Assembly (NCBI GenBank): GCA_964523895.1
Contig: CAZGBJ010000006.1
Location: 48,672-112,671, forward strand
Length of the DNA stretch: 64,000 nucleotides
From: UBA7359 sp964523895
GTDB taxonomy: Bacteria; Pseudomonadota; Gammaproteobacteria; Eutrophobiales; Eutrophobiaceae
Reading direction: 5' to 3'
Shown here: piece after piece, positions 17,422-26,349 of the stretch
Layout of the letters: the number at the start of each line of letters is the position of its first letter
Numbering within the stretch: the stretch's first letter is position 1
Notes under the pieces: generated by a model
What the model saw: only the letters and a program-made list of their open reading frames with translations
What the model was told of the DNA's origin: nothing
The model's database searches: none
Program-made: the position numbers and the translations under genes

Positions 17422-18507
17422 ATGCTCTGTATTGAACAGCTTAAGGCTAAATCAGTCAGGAACCTCGGCGAATTAGAAATAGAGCCAGGCCCAAAGCTTA
17501 ATTTTTTTTATGGGCCTAATGCGAGCGGCAAAACCTCCATTCTGGAAAGCATTTATCTTTTGTCACGAATAAAGTCATTTAGGACAAAACGCATAAACGA
17601 TGTTGTCAGCCGCGGAAAAGAAAAGCTGAATGTGTTTGCTATAGGATTAAACCAGGAAAAAAGGTTCTCTGTCGGGGTAGAAAAAGGCAGGGGCATTACC
17701 GTTATAAAGTTTGATGGAGAAACAGTTCAAACAGCATCAGAGCAAGCTAGGCGCTTGCCAGTGTACATTTTAACGCCAGATCACCATATATTGTTCACTG
17801 GAACACCAAAAGATCGTAGACATTGGCTAGATTGGTCTCTGTTCCACGTGGAACAAAACTACATGTTTGTTTGGAAAAGCTATCATCGGGCGCTTCGACA
17901 CCGCAACGCCCTACTGAAAACGGACAGGGCAATTAACTCCTCAGAATTAAGCGGCTGGGAAAGGGCGATGTCCGAAGAAGCAGTAAAAATAGACGTGATG
18001 AGAGAAGAATATGTTTCGGGCGTAAACCAATTTTTAAATGAAAAACACCTTCCTGTTGTTTTGCCTGGCGCAGGAAGAGTTAAATACTTAAATGAGGCTT
18101 ACGCGAAACAAGATTTATCGTGTTTATTGGCTGAAAATAGACAAGATGACATAAACAGGGGCTACACTAGTTTGGGGCCGCATCGCACAGACGTCTCTTT
18201 TAGTCATGATGATTTTAAAGTGGAAAAACATTTGTCGCGGGGCCAAACAAAGCTCTTTGGCGCGGCCTTAGTGTCTTCACAAATAGAAATATTAAAAAAA
18301 TCAAATATCGATGCAATGATGCTGGTTGATGATTTGGATGCGGAGCTCGATGAAGAGTCATCAAAGAAAATGTTGGCGCTATTATTGGCTAACGACATTC
18401 AAACTTTCGTTTCTTCATTAACAAAACCACAGCAGCTTCAGCAAGAAAATAGTAGCTATGTAATGTTTCACGTGGAACGCGGAAAAGTTCAGAAAATGTT
18501 AGAATAA
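17422..18507 (+). CDS. recF: DNA replication and repair protein RecF
   Basis: A 361-residue SMC-like ATPase that, with RecO and RecR, loads RecA at gapped DNA. Walker A is GPNASGKTSILES near residue 33; the ABC signature is LSRGQTKLF near residue 270 and Walker B is MLVDDLDAELD near residue 294. It sits in the usual dnaA-dnaN-recF-gyrB order, 3 bp after dnaN. Two parS-like 16-mers lie within its coding sequence, at the middle and at the 3-prime end. Confidence 0.97.
   Translation: MLCIEQLKAKSVRNLGELEIEPGPKLNFFYGPNASGKTSILESIYLLSRIKSFRTKRINDVVSRGKEKLNVFAIGLNQEKRFSVGVEKGRGITVIKFDGETVQTASEQARRLPVYILTPDHHILFTGTPKDRRHWLDWSLFHVEQNYMFVWKSYHRALRHRNALLKTDRAINSSELSGWERAMSEEAVKIDVMREEYVSGVNQFLNEKHLPVVLPGAGRVKYLNEAYAKQDLSCLLAENRQDDINRGYTSLGPHRTDVSFSHDDFKVEKHLSRGQTKLFGAALVSSQIEILKKSNIDAMMLVDDLDAELDEESSKKMLALLLANDIQTFVSSLTKPQQLQQENSSYVMFHVERGKVQKMLE
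17840..17855. other. parS-like centromere site inside recF
   Basis: TGTTCCACGTGGAACA is a perfect 16-bp palindrome that matches the bacterial ParB-binding parS consensus TGTTNCACGTGNAACA at every defined position, and is the same as known Pseudomonas parS sites. It lies about 3 kb from the dnaA start, the usual origin-proximal position. parA and parB are not in the window. Confidence 0.85.
18464..18479. other. Second parS-like site at the 3-prime end of recF
   Basis: TGTTTCACGTGGAACG keeps the GTTTCACGTGGAAC core of parS and differs from the consensus only at the last base. It lies 624 bp from the first site, within the last ten codons of recF. Clustering of two such sites strongly disfavours chance. 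Confidence 0.75.
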
Positions 18508-18532
18508 ACGCAACACTTACCGAGAGAAAAAC

Positions 18533-20941
18533 ATGTCAGAGGAAAAAGAATACGGATCGTCGCAAATCAAGGTTTTAAAGGGCTTAGAGGCTGTAAGAAA
18601 GCGCCCGGGAATGTATATCGGTGACACAGATGATGGTACTGGTTTGCATCACATGGTGTTTGAGGTTGTTGATAATAGTATTGATGAAGCATTGGCAGGC
18701 CACTGTAATCAAATCAAGGTGACAATACATTCTGGTGAAACAGTCACCGTTTCTGATAATGGCAGGGGTATTCCCGTTGGTCTTCATGAGGAAGAAGGCC
18801 GATCAGCAACAGAAGTTATTATGACGACGCTGCATGCGGGCGGTAAGTTTGATGATAATTCTTACAAAGTATCCGGCGGTTTACACGGCGTAGGCGTGTC
18901 AGTTGTCAATGCGCTTTCGGACAGACTGGATTTAGTTATTTATCGAGAAGGCTTTGTTCATCGGCAAACTTATAAAAACGGTGATCCGGTTGCTCCTTTG
19001 GAAAAGGGCGAGGCTTCAGATAAAACCGGCACTGAAGTTACCTTTGTGCCCAGCGTTGCAACGTTTAAGGATATTGAGTTTCATTACGATATTCTTGCCA
19101 AGCGATTACGAGAGCTCTCGTTTCTAAACTCGGGCATACGCATTGAGTTGCTTGACGAGCGCAGTGAAAAATCGGACATATTTGAATACGAAGGCGGAAT
19201 AAGTTCTTTTGTTGAGCACTTAAATAAAAATAAAACGCCTTTGCATGAAACGGTTGTTGATATACAGACAGACAAAGACGACGTTGGTGTCGAGCTGGCA
19301 ATGCAGTGGAACGACTCTTACCAGGAAAATATTTTTTGTTTTACAAACAATATTCCGCAAAAAGACGGCGGCGCGCATCTTTCCGGGTTTAGGGCGGCAT
19401 TAACCCGAAGCTTTAATCAGTTTATGGACAAACAAGGCGCGGCAGTTAAAGCAAAGGTGAGCGTCAGCGGTGACGATGTTAGAGAAGGCCTTACCGCGGT
19501 ATTGTCTATTAAATTGCCGGATCCGAAGTTTTCCTCTCAGACAAAGGATAAGCTTGTTTCCAGCGAGGTTAAGTCGGTTGTTGAGTCCCGTGTGGCGGAG
19601 AAAGTACAGGAGTTCTTGTTAGAAAAGCCAGCCGAAGCCAAAGCAATTACAGATAAGGTTATTGATGCTGCAAGAGCGCGTGAAGCAGCGCGAAAAGCAA
19701 GAGAATTAACCCGTAGAAAGTCAGCATTAGATGTTGCCGGTTTGCCCGGGAAGTTAGCGGACTGTCAGGAAAAGGATCCGGCTTTGTCAGAGCTGTTTCT
19801 AGTGGAAGGAGATTCTGCTGGCGGATCTGCTAAACAGGGCCGTGATCGTAAAAACCAGGCGATCTTGCCTTTGAAAGGCAAGATTTTGAACGTTGAAAAA
19901 GCCCGTTTTGATAAAATGCTGTCTTCTATAGAAGTAGGCACGCTTATTACCGCCTTGGGCTGTGGTATTGGCAAGGAAGAGTTCGATCCTGAGAAATTAA
20001 GATATCATCGAATTATTATCATGACAGACGCGGATGTTGATGGTGCCCACATTAGGACGTTGTTACTTACTTTCTTTTATCGTCAAATGTTTGAGCTGGT
20101 AGAGCGAGGCCATGTTTATATTGCACAGCCACCACTGTACAAAGTAAAAAAAGGCAAAGCCGAGCGATACCTTAAAGATGAAACAGAGCGAGAAGCTTAT
20201 TTGCTCGAATTAGCGTTGGAAAACAGCCGGATACATGCAGGCGGAGGAGAAGCGCCAATAGAAGCCGAAGCACTAGAAGAAATGGTAGGCCTCTATATTT
20301 CTATGAACCGCGCTTATAGTCGTTTATGCAAACGCTATCATCCCAGCATTGTTGATGCGATCCGTTATATGCCTGTTATTACCGAGGCGGACTGTGCCGA
20401 TCAAGCCGTGATTAAGAATTGGTTTGGCGAGCTAACAAGCCATCTAAACAACGATGATGCCCATGTAACGGAATATAATTTTGAGTTATTTCCTGCAAAC
20501 GATGATCTCTCCGGCGCTAAAATTTCTTTAACAATTCACGGCATTGAATCAAGCAATGTCTTTATGCCGGAATTTTTCTCTTCAGAAAACTACAAGAAAC
20601 TAAGTGCTTTGGAACAGGGCTTAATGTTGAATGATGACGCCTATGTGCAACGCAATGAGCGAAAGCAAGCAATCACTTCATGTAAGCAAGCGTTTGATTG
20701 GTTGATGAAAGAAGCAGAACAAGGCTTGTCCATTCAGCGCTATAAAGGCCTTGGAGAAATGAACCCGGAACAGCTCTGGGAAACAACCATGGACTCAAAA
20801 ACCAGAAGTCTTTTGCAGGTTAAAATAGAAGACGTTATTGGAGCTGACGAAGTGTTTACTACTTTAATGGGCGACCAGGTAGAGCCAAGAAGAGAGTTTA
20901 TTGAACGTAATGCATTGGTCGTCGAAAACCTCGATACCTAA
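18533..20941 (+). CDS. gyrB: DNA gyrase subunit B
   Basis: An 802-residue protein, the length expected for gammaproteobacterial GyrB, whose TOPRIM domain carries an insertion of about 165 residues. The GHKL ATPase domain begins GLEAVRKRPGMYIGDT and has VVDNSIDEALAGH and GLHGVGVSVVNALS. The TOPRIM part has LVEGDSAGGSAKQGRDR and PLKGKILNVEKAR near residue 445, followed by MTDADVDGAHIRTLLLTF. With GyrA it introduces negative supercoils using ATP. GAGAG precedes the ATG. It converges on comF with a 6-bp gap. Confidence 0.98.
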   Translation: MSEEKEYGSSQIKVLKGLEAVRKRPGMYIGDTDDGTGLHHMVFEVVDNSIDEALAGHCNQIKVTIHSGETVTVSDNGRGIPVGLHEEEGRSATEVIMTTLHAGGKFDDNSYKVSGGLHGVGVSVVNALSDRLDLVIYREGFVHRQTYKNGDPVAPLEKGEASDKTGTEVTFVPSVATFKDIEFHYDILAKRLRELSFLNSGIRIELLDERSEKSDIFEYEGGISSFVEHLNKNKTPLHETVVDIQTDKDDVGVELAMQWNDSYQENIFCFTNNIPQKDGGAHLSGFRAALTRSFNQFMDKQGAAVKAKVSVSGDDVREGLTAVLSIKLPDPKFSSQTKDKLVSSEVKSVVESRVAEKVQEFLLEKPAEAKAITDKVIDAARAREAARKARELTRRKSALDVAGLPGKLADCQEKDPALSELFLVEGDSAGGSAKQGRDRKNQAILPLKGKILNVEKARFDKMLSSIEVGTLITALGCGIGKEEFDPEKLRYHRIIIMTDADVDGAHIRTLLLTFFYRQMFELVERGHVYIAQPPLYKVKKGKAERYLKDETEREAYLLELALENSRIHAGGGEAPIEAEALEEMVGLYISMNRAYSRLCKRYHPSIVDAIRYMPVITEADCADQAVIKNWFGELTSHLNNDDAHVTEYNFELFPANDDLSGAKISLTIHGIESSNVFMPEFFSSENYKKLSALEQGLMLNDDAYVQRNERKQAITSCKQAFDWLMKEAEQGLSIQRYKGLGEMNPEQLWETTMDSKTRSLLQVKIEDVIGADEVFTTLMGDQVEPRREFIERNALVVENLDT

Positions 20942-20947
20942 ACAAGC

Positions 20948-21613
20948 TCAAGTTCTGGCTATAGCCCAAACATCAATGCGTTGACAGCCGCCTTTTTTCA
21001 ATAGACGGGCAAGCTCGTTGACGGTTGAGCCGGTTGTTATGACGTCATCAACAATCGCAATGTGCTTTGGAACCGGGCTTTGGTTCAGACAAAAAGCACC
21101 CTTAACGTTTTTTCTTCTAACCTTCATCGGCAGCGTGCTTTGCGGATCGGTATTTTTTATACGACTGCATAAAGACGAGTTTAGCGTTAGCCCAAGGTGC
21201 TTATTTATTTGAGCCGCAAGTTCCAGAGACTGGTTATAGCCGCGTTCGCGTTGTCTTTTTTCGTGTAAGGGAATAGCGATAATAGTCTCTGCTAGCGGTG
21301 TTTTCTTTCCAAGTTTTTGTGCCAGTTTTTCAGCAAAGCATCGTGCGAGCTCTGGCCGATTGTAAAACTTAAATGCTTTAATTAAATGGTTTGCCGGGTA
21401 TTGATAATTAAACAGTACTTCAGTGCTCATGAAATCAGGTGGTTTTTTCATGCATGCACCACAAACAACATTATGAGGCGTATGTCGTGCGCAGATCGGA
21501 CATCTGTTGGTCTGCAGAATAAAATCCTGTTCACAGTCGTTGCACCATGTGTAATTAGTCTTTTTAAGACAAAAAAAACAGGCGCCCGGTAAAATTAGTT
21601 GTTTGACATCCAT
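20948..21613 (-). CDS. ComF family phosphoribosyltransferase-like protein
   Basis: A 221-residue protein with two zinc-finger-like Cys clusters at the N-terminus (CFFC...CNDC and CPIC...CGAC) and a C-terminal phosphoribosyltransferase fold with HIAIVDDVITTGSTVNELA near residue 185. In competent bacteria ComF works in transforming-DNA uptake at the inner membrane; in many gammaproteobacteria the gene (also called gntX) sits beside bio genes, as here. Its start faces bioB across a BirA-type operator, so biotin status may affect its expression too. Confidence 0.87.
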   Translation of the reverse strand: MDVKQLILPGACFFCLKKTNYTWCNDCEQDFILQTNRCPICARHTPHNVVCGACMKKPPDFMSTEVLFNYQYPANHLIKAFKFYNRPELARCFAEKLAQKLGKKTPLAETIIAIPLHEKRQRERGYNQSLELAAQINKHLGLTLNSSLCSRIKNTDPQSTLPMKVRRKNVKGAFCLNQSPVPKHIAIVDDVITTGSTVNELARLLKKGGCQRIDVWAIART

Positions 21614-21619
21614 GTCAGT

Positions 21620-21652
21620 CTGTTAACCTTATAGAAAATAAAAAGTTTACAA
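21620..21652. promoter_or_regulatory. Predicted BirA operator between comF and bioB
   Basis: Half-sites CTGTTAACC (21620-21628) and AGTTTACAA (21644-21652) are separated by 15 bases. This matches the BirA/bioO layout (TTGTNAACC, 14-16 bases, GGTTNACAA) with mismatches only at the outer T on the left and the inner G on the right. It lies about 80 bp upstream of bioB and 7 bp upstream of the divergent comF start. Biotinyl-AMP-bound BirA would repress bioB, as in other proteobacteria. Confidence 0.7.
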
Positions 21653-21674
21653 AAAATTCTCAGGCTTCATTGTG

Positions 21675-21690
21675 ACATGCTAAAGCATGT
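21675..21690. repeat. Short perfect hairpin in the bioB leader
   Basis: ACATGC and GCATGT arms flank a TAAA loop, 45-60 bp upstream of the preferred bioB start. An alternative in-frame ATG (21687) lies in the right arm. A role is unproven. Confidence 0.35.
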
Positions 21691-21734
21691 TTGTTGAGTC
21701 ACAAGGCAAATTACTAAAAGCGACGATCGGATTT

Positions 21735-22700
21735 ATGCAACAAAATAAAAAAACATCAGCAAGAAATAACTGGAGCAGAGAAGAAGTTATTTCAATATTA
21801 AACCAACCGTTTAACGATTTACTATTTACGGCACAACAAATTCACCGAGAAAACTTTGATGCGAACAGTGTTCAATTAAGCACGTTGATGAACATTAAAA
21901 CCGGCGGTTGTCCGGAAGACTGCGCCTATTGTCCACAAAGCGCGCACTACAATACCGGCGTGGACGCAGAAAAATTATTAGATCTGGATGATGTATTAAC
22001 ACAGGCAAAAGCGGCGAAAGATAAAGGCGCAACACGCTTTTGTATGGGGGCAGCATGGCGTCAGCCAAAACAGCGAGATCTAGAAAAAGTAATGTTAATG
22101 GTTGAGGCGGTAAAAAAAACAGGCATGGAAACCTGTGTAACTTTGGGAATGCTGTCTGGCGATCAAGCGAAAGATTTAAAATCCGTAGGGCTAGATTATT
22201 ATAATCACAATCTGGATTCTTCGCCTGAGTACTATTCAAAAATTATTAGTACACGAGACTATCAGGAAAGACTCGATACGCTTGAACATGTTAGAGAAGC
22301 GGATATCAATGTTTGTTGTGGCGGGATTATCGGCATGGGTGAAGATCAAAACGATCGCGCTGGCTTATTATTAACTTTAGCTAATATGCCTGTGCAACCA
22401 GAAAGCGTTCCAATTAATATGTTGGTACAAGTTGAAGGAACACCGCTAGATGAAGTTGACGCGCCTGATGCGATTGATTTCGTCAGAATAATTGCAGCAG
22501 CTAGAATAATGATGCCGGCATCGTATGTGCGTCTTTCAGCAGGACGCAATGAGATGACAGACGAAATGCAGGCTCTATGTTTTCTTGCCGGTGCGAACTC
22601 TATTTTTTATGGAGAAAAATTACTTACCACAGACAACCCGCAACTAACGCAGGATAAAATATTATTTGAACGTTTAGGCATACAGTCATCGCAGCAATAA
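21735..22700 (+). CDS. bioB: Biotin synthase
   Basis: A 321-residue radical-SAM enzyme that inserts sulfur into dethiobiotin. I use the ATG at 21735 because family N-termini align from there (NNWSREEVISILNQPFNDLLF); the open frame reaches an ATG at 21687 with no conserved residues. The [4Fe-4S] motif is GGCPEDCAYCPQS near residue 55, and YNHNLDSSPEYY and RLSAGRNEM are also conserved. It is the first gene of bioB-F-H-C-D and is preceded by the BirA-type operator. A palindromic repeat cluster separates it from bioF. Confidence 0.96.
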   Translation: MQQNKKTSARNNWSREEVISILNQPFNDLLFTAQQIHRENFDANSVQLSTLMNIKTGGCPEDCAYCPQSAHYNTGVDAEKLLDLDDVLTQAKAAKDKGATRFCMGAAWRQPKQRDLEKVMLMVEAVKKTGMETCVTLGMLSGDQAKDLKSVGLDYYNHNLDSSPEYYSKIISTRDYQERLDTLEHVREADINVCCGGIIGMGEDQNDRAGLLLTLANMPVQPESVPINMLVQVEGTPLDEVDAPDAIDFVRIIAAARIMMPASYVRLSAGRNEMTDEMQALCFLAGANSIFYGEKLLTTDNPQLTQDKILFERLGIQSSQQ

Positions 22701-22703
22701 AAA

Positions 22704-22855
22704 TCCCCGCAGCAAGCTGACGGGGTATTAACGGCGTCATACCGGATTTAGTCCGGTATCCAGTCAAATGAATGTTCCGCTGAAAGCGGTCATTGTCTTA
22801 CTGGATTCCTGCCTTCGCAGGAATGACAACAACGCAGCAAGCTGCGGGGAATTAA
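22704..22855. repeat. Cluster of palindromic REP-like repeats between bioB and bioF
   Basis: Four or five hairpins are packed into 150 bp: CCCCG...CGGGG (22705-22725), ATACCGGA/TCCGGTAT (about 22740-22759), CCGCT/AGCGG, ATTCCTGC/GCAGGAAT near 22806-22824, and CGCAGC/GCTGCG. The unit CGCAGCAAGCTG occurs at both edges, near 22709 and 22833. The GGATTCCTGCcttcGCAGGAATGAC type is a familiar dispersed extragenic palindrome in proteobacteria. It may act as a folding or stabilising element for the bio mRNA, or be a small non-autonomous element. Confidence 0.75.
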
Positions 22856-22889
22856 ACCCAAAGAGATTAAATAAATATAAAATACAAAA

Positions 22890-24047
22890 GTGAATTTACA
22901 GGAGGAATTTAAACAAAGAAAAGCGGACAACTTGTTTAGGGAAAGACAGGTGATTAGTTCCGCGCAAGGAGCATTAGTAAAAATAAATGATGAAGAATAT
23001 ATAAATTTCAGTAGCAATGATTATTTAGGCCTGGCAAATAATGCAGAATTAAAATCTTGTATGACAGAAGCAATAAACAAATATGGAATTGGCGCTGCAT
23101 CATCACAATTATTAGTCGGCCACTTAACCCCGCATAGTGATCTGGAAAATAAGCTTGCTCAATTTTTAAACAGAGAAGCAGCATTGGTTTTCCCAACCGG
23201 TTATCAGGCAAATTTAGCCATCGCTTCTGCATTGATAGAGCCAGATACCATTATCCTTCAGGATAAATTAAATCACGCTTCATTAATTGATTCGGCATTA
23301 CTTTCTAAAGGCAAGCTTGTTCGTTATCGACATAATGATACGGCGCACCTAAAAAATCTTTTAGAAAAACACAAGCAACATAATTGTCTGGTAATGACAG
23401 ATGGTGTTTTTAGCATGGACGGAGATCACGCGCCATTAAAAGAAATCGCTGAACTATGTAAAACGTACAATGCCTTTTTAATTGTTGATGATGCGCACGG
23501 TCTTGGTATTTTAGGAAAGACGGGCGCGGGCTTGCTAGAAGAGCTGGAGCTTGATCAAAAACAAGTGCCATTGCTCATAGGTACTTTTGGAAAATCTTTT
23601 GGCGCAAGCGGCGCATTTGTATCAGGAAGTCGTTTACATATAGAAGCGTTTATACAAAAGGCAAGAACTTATATTTATACGACAGCATTATTGCCTGCTA
23701 TAGCAGCAACAATGGTCCGGGCAATAGACAAGGTTATTAGTGGCGATCACTTGCGTAAAAATATAAAAGATTTAATTGTTACTTATAAAAACGAGACAAA
23801 AGATTCCGGCTTAAAAATGAGCGAATCAAATTCTCATATACAACCTTTAATAATTGGTGAGACTCAGAAAACATTAGCAATAAGCAAATTGTTATATGAA
23901 AAAAAAATACTGGTTCCGGCAATTCGACCGCCAACAGTAGCTAAAAACACATCGCGTTTGAGAATAAGCATTACTGCCGCACACACAAAGGCTCAGGTAG
24001 AGGCACTCGCTCATAATATCAAGGACGCAACAAGCACTAATGGATAA
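22890..24047 (+). CDS. bioF: 8-amino-7-oxononanoate synthase
   Basis: A 385-residue PLP enzyme of the alpha-oxoamine synthase family that condenses pimeloyl-ACP with alanine. The N-terminus aligns with family members from the GTG at 22890; there is no clear Shine-Dalgarno before it, although AGGAGG occurs within codons 4-6. NFSSNDYLGLA, VDDAHGLGILG and the PLP-lysine segment GTFGKSFGASGAF near residue 235 are present. It overlaps bioH by 8 bp. Confidence 0.96.
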   Translation: MNLQEEFKQRKADNLFRERQVISSAQGALVKINDEEYINFSSNDYLGLANNAELKSCMTEAINKYGIGAASSQLLVGHLTPHSDLENKLAQFLNREAALVFPTGYQANLAIASALIEPDTIILQDKLNHASLIDSALLSKGKLVRYRHNDTAHLKNLLEKHKQHNCLVMTDGVFSMDGDHAPLKEIAELCKTYNAFLIVDDAHGLGILGKTGAGLLEELELDQKQVPLLIGTFGKSFGASGAFVSGSRLHIEAFIQKARTYIYTTALLPAIAATMVRAIDKVISGDHLRKNIKDLIVTYKNETKDSGLKMSESNSHIQPLIIGETQKTLAISKLLYEKKILVPAIRPPTVAKNTSRLRISITAAHTKAQVEALAHNIKDATSTNG

Positions 24048-24777
24048 AAGCCTTGAGTGTGTTTTGTTACACGGTTGGGGCGTATCAAATAACGTCTGGC
24101 AAAGTTTTGCAGATCAATTAAAAGGTTTTAATAATGTGTTAATGCCTTGCCTGTATGAAACAGCGTGTAACACGCAAGACAATAAATTTGAGTCTATAGC
24201 CGCGACGTTAAGTGAAAAAATGAATTCAGACAGTGTTGTTGTTGCCTGGTCAAGCGGCGGCCTTATTGCAACACACATGGCAAAGTTAACAAACAAAGTT
24301 AAAGCAATTATATTTATTGCCAGCACACCTTGTTTTGTTAATAAAAAAGACTGGTCATATGTGATTGACAAAAAAAGCATCGAAGAACTTAAAAACAAAT
24401 TATCAAAAAACACAGAAAACACACTTGAATACTTCGCCGGGTTAATTGCCCATGGCGACATCTCTAAGAAAAATACAAATAATATTTTGCGTAACAGCCT
24501 GGCTAATAAAAAAAATAAAAAAATACTTTCTGTCTGGTTAAGTCAAATGCAAAAAATAGATCAAAGAAAAGAATTCGTAGAGCTAGATATCCCCGCGCTA
24601 GTGATATTGGCTGAAAATGATGCACTTATAAATTTTAAAATAGAGAAGCAGGCTAGAAAATTAAATTCCAATATGCAGTATGCAGCAGTCAAAGACTGTG
24701 GCCATGCTCCCTTTGTTAGCAAATCGGAAGAAACAGCTAAAATAATTAATGAGTTTGTAAATGCAAAATTCAATTGA
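24040..24777 (+). CDS. bioH: Pimeloyl-ACP methyl ester carboxylesterase
   Basis: A 245-residue alpha/beta hydrolase. LLHGWGVSNNVW forms the oxyanion region, the nucleophile elbow is AWSSGG (Ser near residue 71), and the catalytic Asp and His are probably in LAENDALI and DCGHAPFVS. BioH removes the methyl group that BioC adds, releasing pimeloyl-ACP for BioF. The first residue of the usual GxSxG is Trp-preceded here as in other BioH proteins. It overlaps both bioF (8 bp) and bioC (17 bp). Confidence 0.9.
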   Translation: MDKSLECVLLHGWGVSNNVWQSFADQLKGFNNVLMPCLYETACNTQDNKFESIAATLSEKMNSDSVVVAWSSGGLIATHMAKLTNKVKAIIFIASTPCFVNKKDWSYVIDKKSIEELKNKLSKNTENTLEYFAGLIAHGDISKKNTNNILRNSLANKKNKKILSVWLSQMQKIDQRKEFVELDIPALVILAENDALINFKIEKQARKLNSNMQYAAVKDCGHAPFVSKSEETAKIINEFVNAKFN

Positions 24778-25669
24778 AGATAATCATGTTGTTGACAGTA
24801 GGCATGTTAGAGCAGCTTTTAATCTGGCAGCAAAAAATTATGATGATTTCTCATTGTTGCAACAAACGATCACAAGCCGATTAATTGAATCTTTTGAACA
24901 TATAAAAGTTAATCCTGCATCAGTTCTGGATTTAGGATCTGGCACAGGCTTTGGCTCCAATAAATTAAAACAGCGGTTTAAGAAAGCACAAATTTATCAG
25001 ACAGATCTTTCTACAGAGATGTTAAAAAAATCGCGTAAGCAAGCTTCACGCTTTTTTTCAAAAAATCATTTTCTATGTGCCGATGCAAATCAAATTCCAT
25101 TTCCTGATAACAGTTTTGATCTGGTATTTAGTAGTTTGATGTTGCAATGGTGTAATGATCCGGATGCTGTCTTTGCTGAAATTAAACGCGTGCTTAAGCC
25201 AGGCGGCGTATTTCTGTTTTCCAGCTTTGGCCCTGATACATTAAAAGAATTACGAGCAAGCTGGCAGCAGGTTGACGATGAAGTACATGTTAATGCTTTT
25301 ACAGACATGCATGATATTGGTGACTCGCTTATTCGCAATGGTATGGATGCGCCAGTGTTGAGTATCGAACATATCGTTTTGACTTATGATGAATGTAAGC
25401 AATTAATGTACGAGTTAAAAAATATAGGTGCTCATAATGTTAATTTTGGCAGAAGAAAAACGCTAACAGGGAAACAACGCTTGCAAAAGGTAATTAAACA
25501 TTACGAGTCATACAGACAGAATAATAAATTACCGGCAACTTACGAAGTTATCTATGGGCATGCTTGGAAGCCGGAAACGGACAAAAAAAATAATGGGGGC
25601 GCAAATACTCAAGCCGTATCTTTAGAAAATTTGAAACAAGACCTGGCTAACAGGCGGTCAAAGAAATAG
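24761..25669 (+). CDS. bioC: Malonyl-ACP O-methyltransferase
   Basis: A 302-residue SAM-dependent methyltransferase that methylates the free carboxyl of malonyl-ACP so it can enter fatty acid synthesis as a pimelate precursor. The SAM loop is VLDLGSGTGFGSNKL near residue 51, followed by ADANQIPFPDNSFDLVFSSL and RVLKPGGVFLFSSFGPDTL, the last being typical of BioC. The 17-bp overlap with bioH and 1-bp overlap with bioD indicate one operon. Confidence 0.93.
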   Translation: MQNSIEDNHVVDSRHVRAAFNLAAKNYDDFSLLQQTITSRLIESFEHIKVNPASVLDLGSGTGFGSNKLKQRFKKAQIYQTDLSTEMLKKSRKQASRFFSKNHFLCADANQIPFPDNSFDLVFSSLMLQWCNDPDAVFAEIKRVLKPGGVFLFSSFGPDTLKELRASWQQVDDEVHVNAFTDMHDIGDSLIRNGMDAPVLSIEHIVLTYDECKQLMYELKNIGAHNVNFGRRKTLTGKQRLQKVIKHYESYRQNNKLPATYEVIYGHAWKPETDKKNNGGANTQAVSLENLKQDLANRRSKK

Positions 25670-26349
25670 TGGCTAAAGGCGTTTTTATTACAGGCACAGA
25701 TACCGGCATAGGAAAAACCCGGTTTACACTCGCTTTAATGGAGGGATTAAAAAAACAGGGAAAGATTGTTTCTGGAATGAAGCCGGTTGCTTGTGGGGCA
25801 AGACGAGACGGCGGCGTATTGCTGAATGAAGATGCAGAAATAATAATGCGGCACGCTAGCCGCCCTCATAACTACGAAGATATAAACCCAATTGTATTTG
25901 AGCCGCCTATTGCGCCACATATTGCCGCAAATATGGACAAGGAAGACATTGATATAGATAAAATTGTTGCCGCTTATCGTCGTTTAGAATCAGACAGCGA
26001 CCTTGTTGTCGTTGAAGGCGTTGGCGGTTGGCGCGTGCCGTTGTCAGATCTTGCCTCGATAGTGGATATGGTTCGTGCTTTGGATTTATCGGTGATTATG
26101 GTGGTGGGACTCAGATTGGGCTGTATTAATCATGCAATATTAACAGCAGAGGCGATTCAGTCTGATGGCATGAATTTAATGGCTTGGGTCAGTAATCAGG
26201 TGGAGAAGGACTATCTAAACAGAAAAGAGACTATCGGCGCGTTGAATAAAAGGCTGTCCTGCCCACACATAGCCGATATAGCTTATTTGAATGATTTTGA
26301 TCCGGACAAATTGCATGAAAATATCGATATTTCTTGTTTTGAGTTTTAA
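25669..26349 (+). CDS. bioD: ATP-dependent dethiobiotin synthetase
   Basis: A 226-residue P-loop enzyme that closes the ureido ring of dethiobiotin with CO2 and ATP. It starts at GTG, overlapping the bioC stop by one base. GVFITGTDTGIGKTRFTLAL is the P-loop, MKPVACGA the diaminopelargonate-binding segment, and VVVEGVGGWRVPL the second conserved loop. It ends the bioBFHCD operon. No bioA is in the window; DAPA synthesis must be encoded elsewhere. Confidence 0.95.
   Translation: MAKGVFITGTDTGIGKTRFTLALMEGLKKQGKIVSGMKPVACGARRDGGVLLNEDAEIIMRHASRPHNYEDINPIVFEPPIAPHIAANMDKEDIDIDKIVAAYRRLESDSDLVVVEGVGGWRVPLSDLASIVDMVRALDLSVIMVVGLRLGCINHAILTAEAIQSDGMNLMAWVSNQVEKDYLNRKETIGALNKRLSCPHIADIAYLNDFDPDKLHENIDISCFEF

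Noticed and set aside
17424..17437. CTGTATTGAACAG near the recF start as a LexA box
   Set aside because: The half-sites are spaced 3 bases too closely for CTGT-N8-ACAG.
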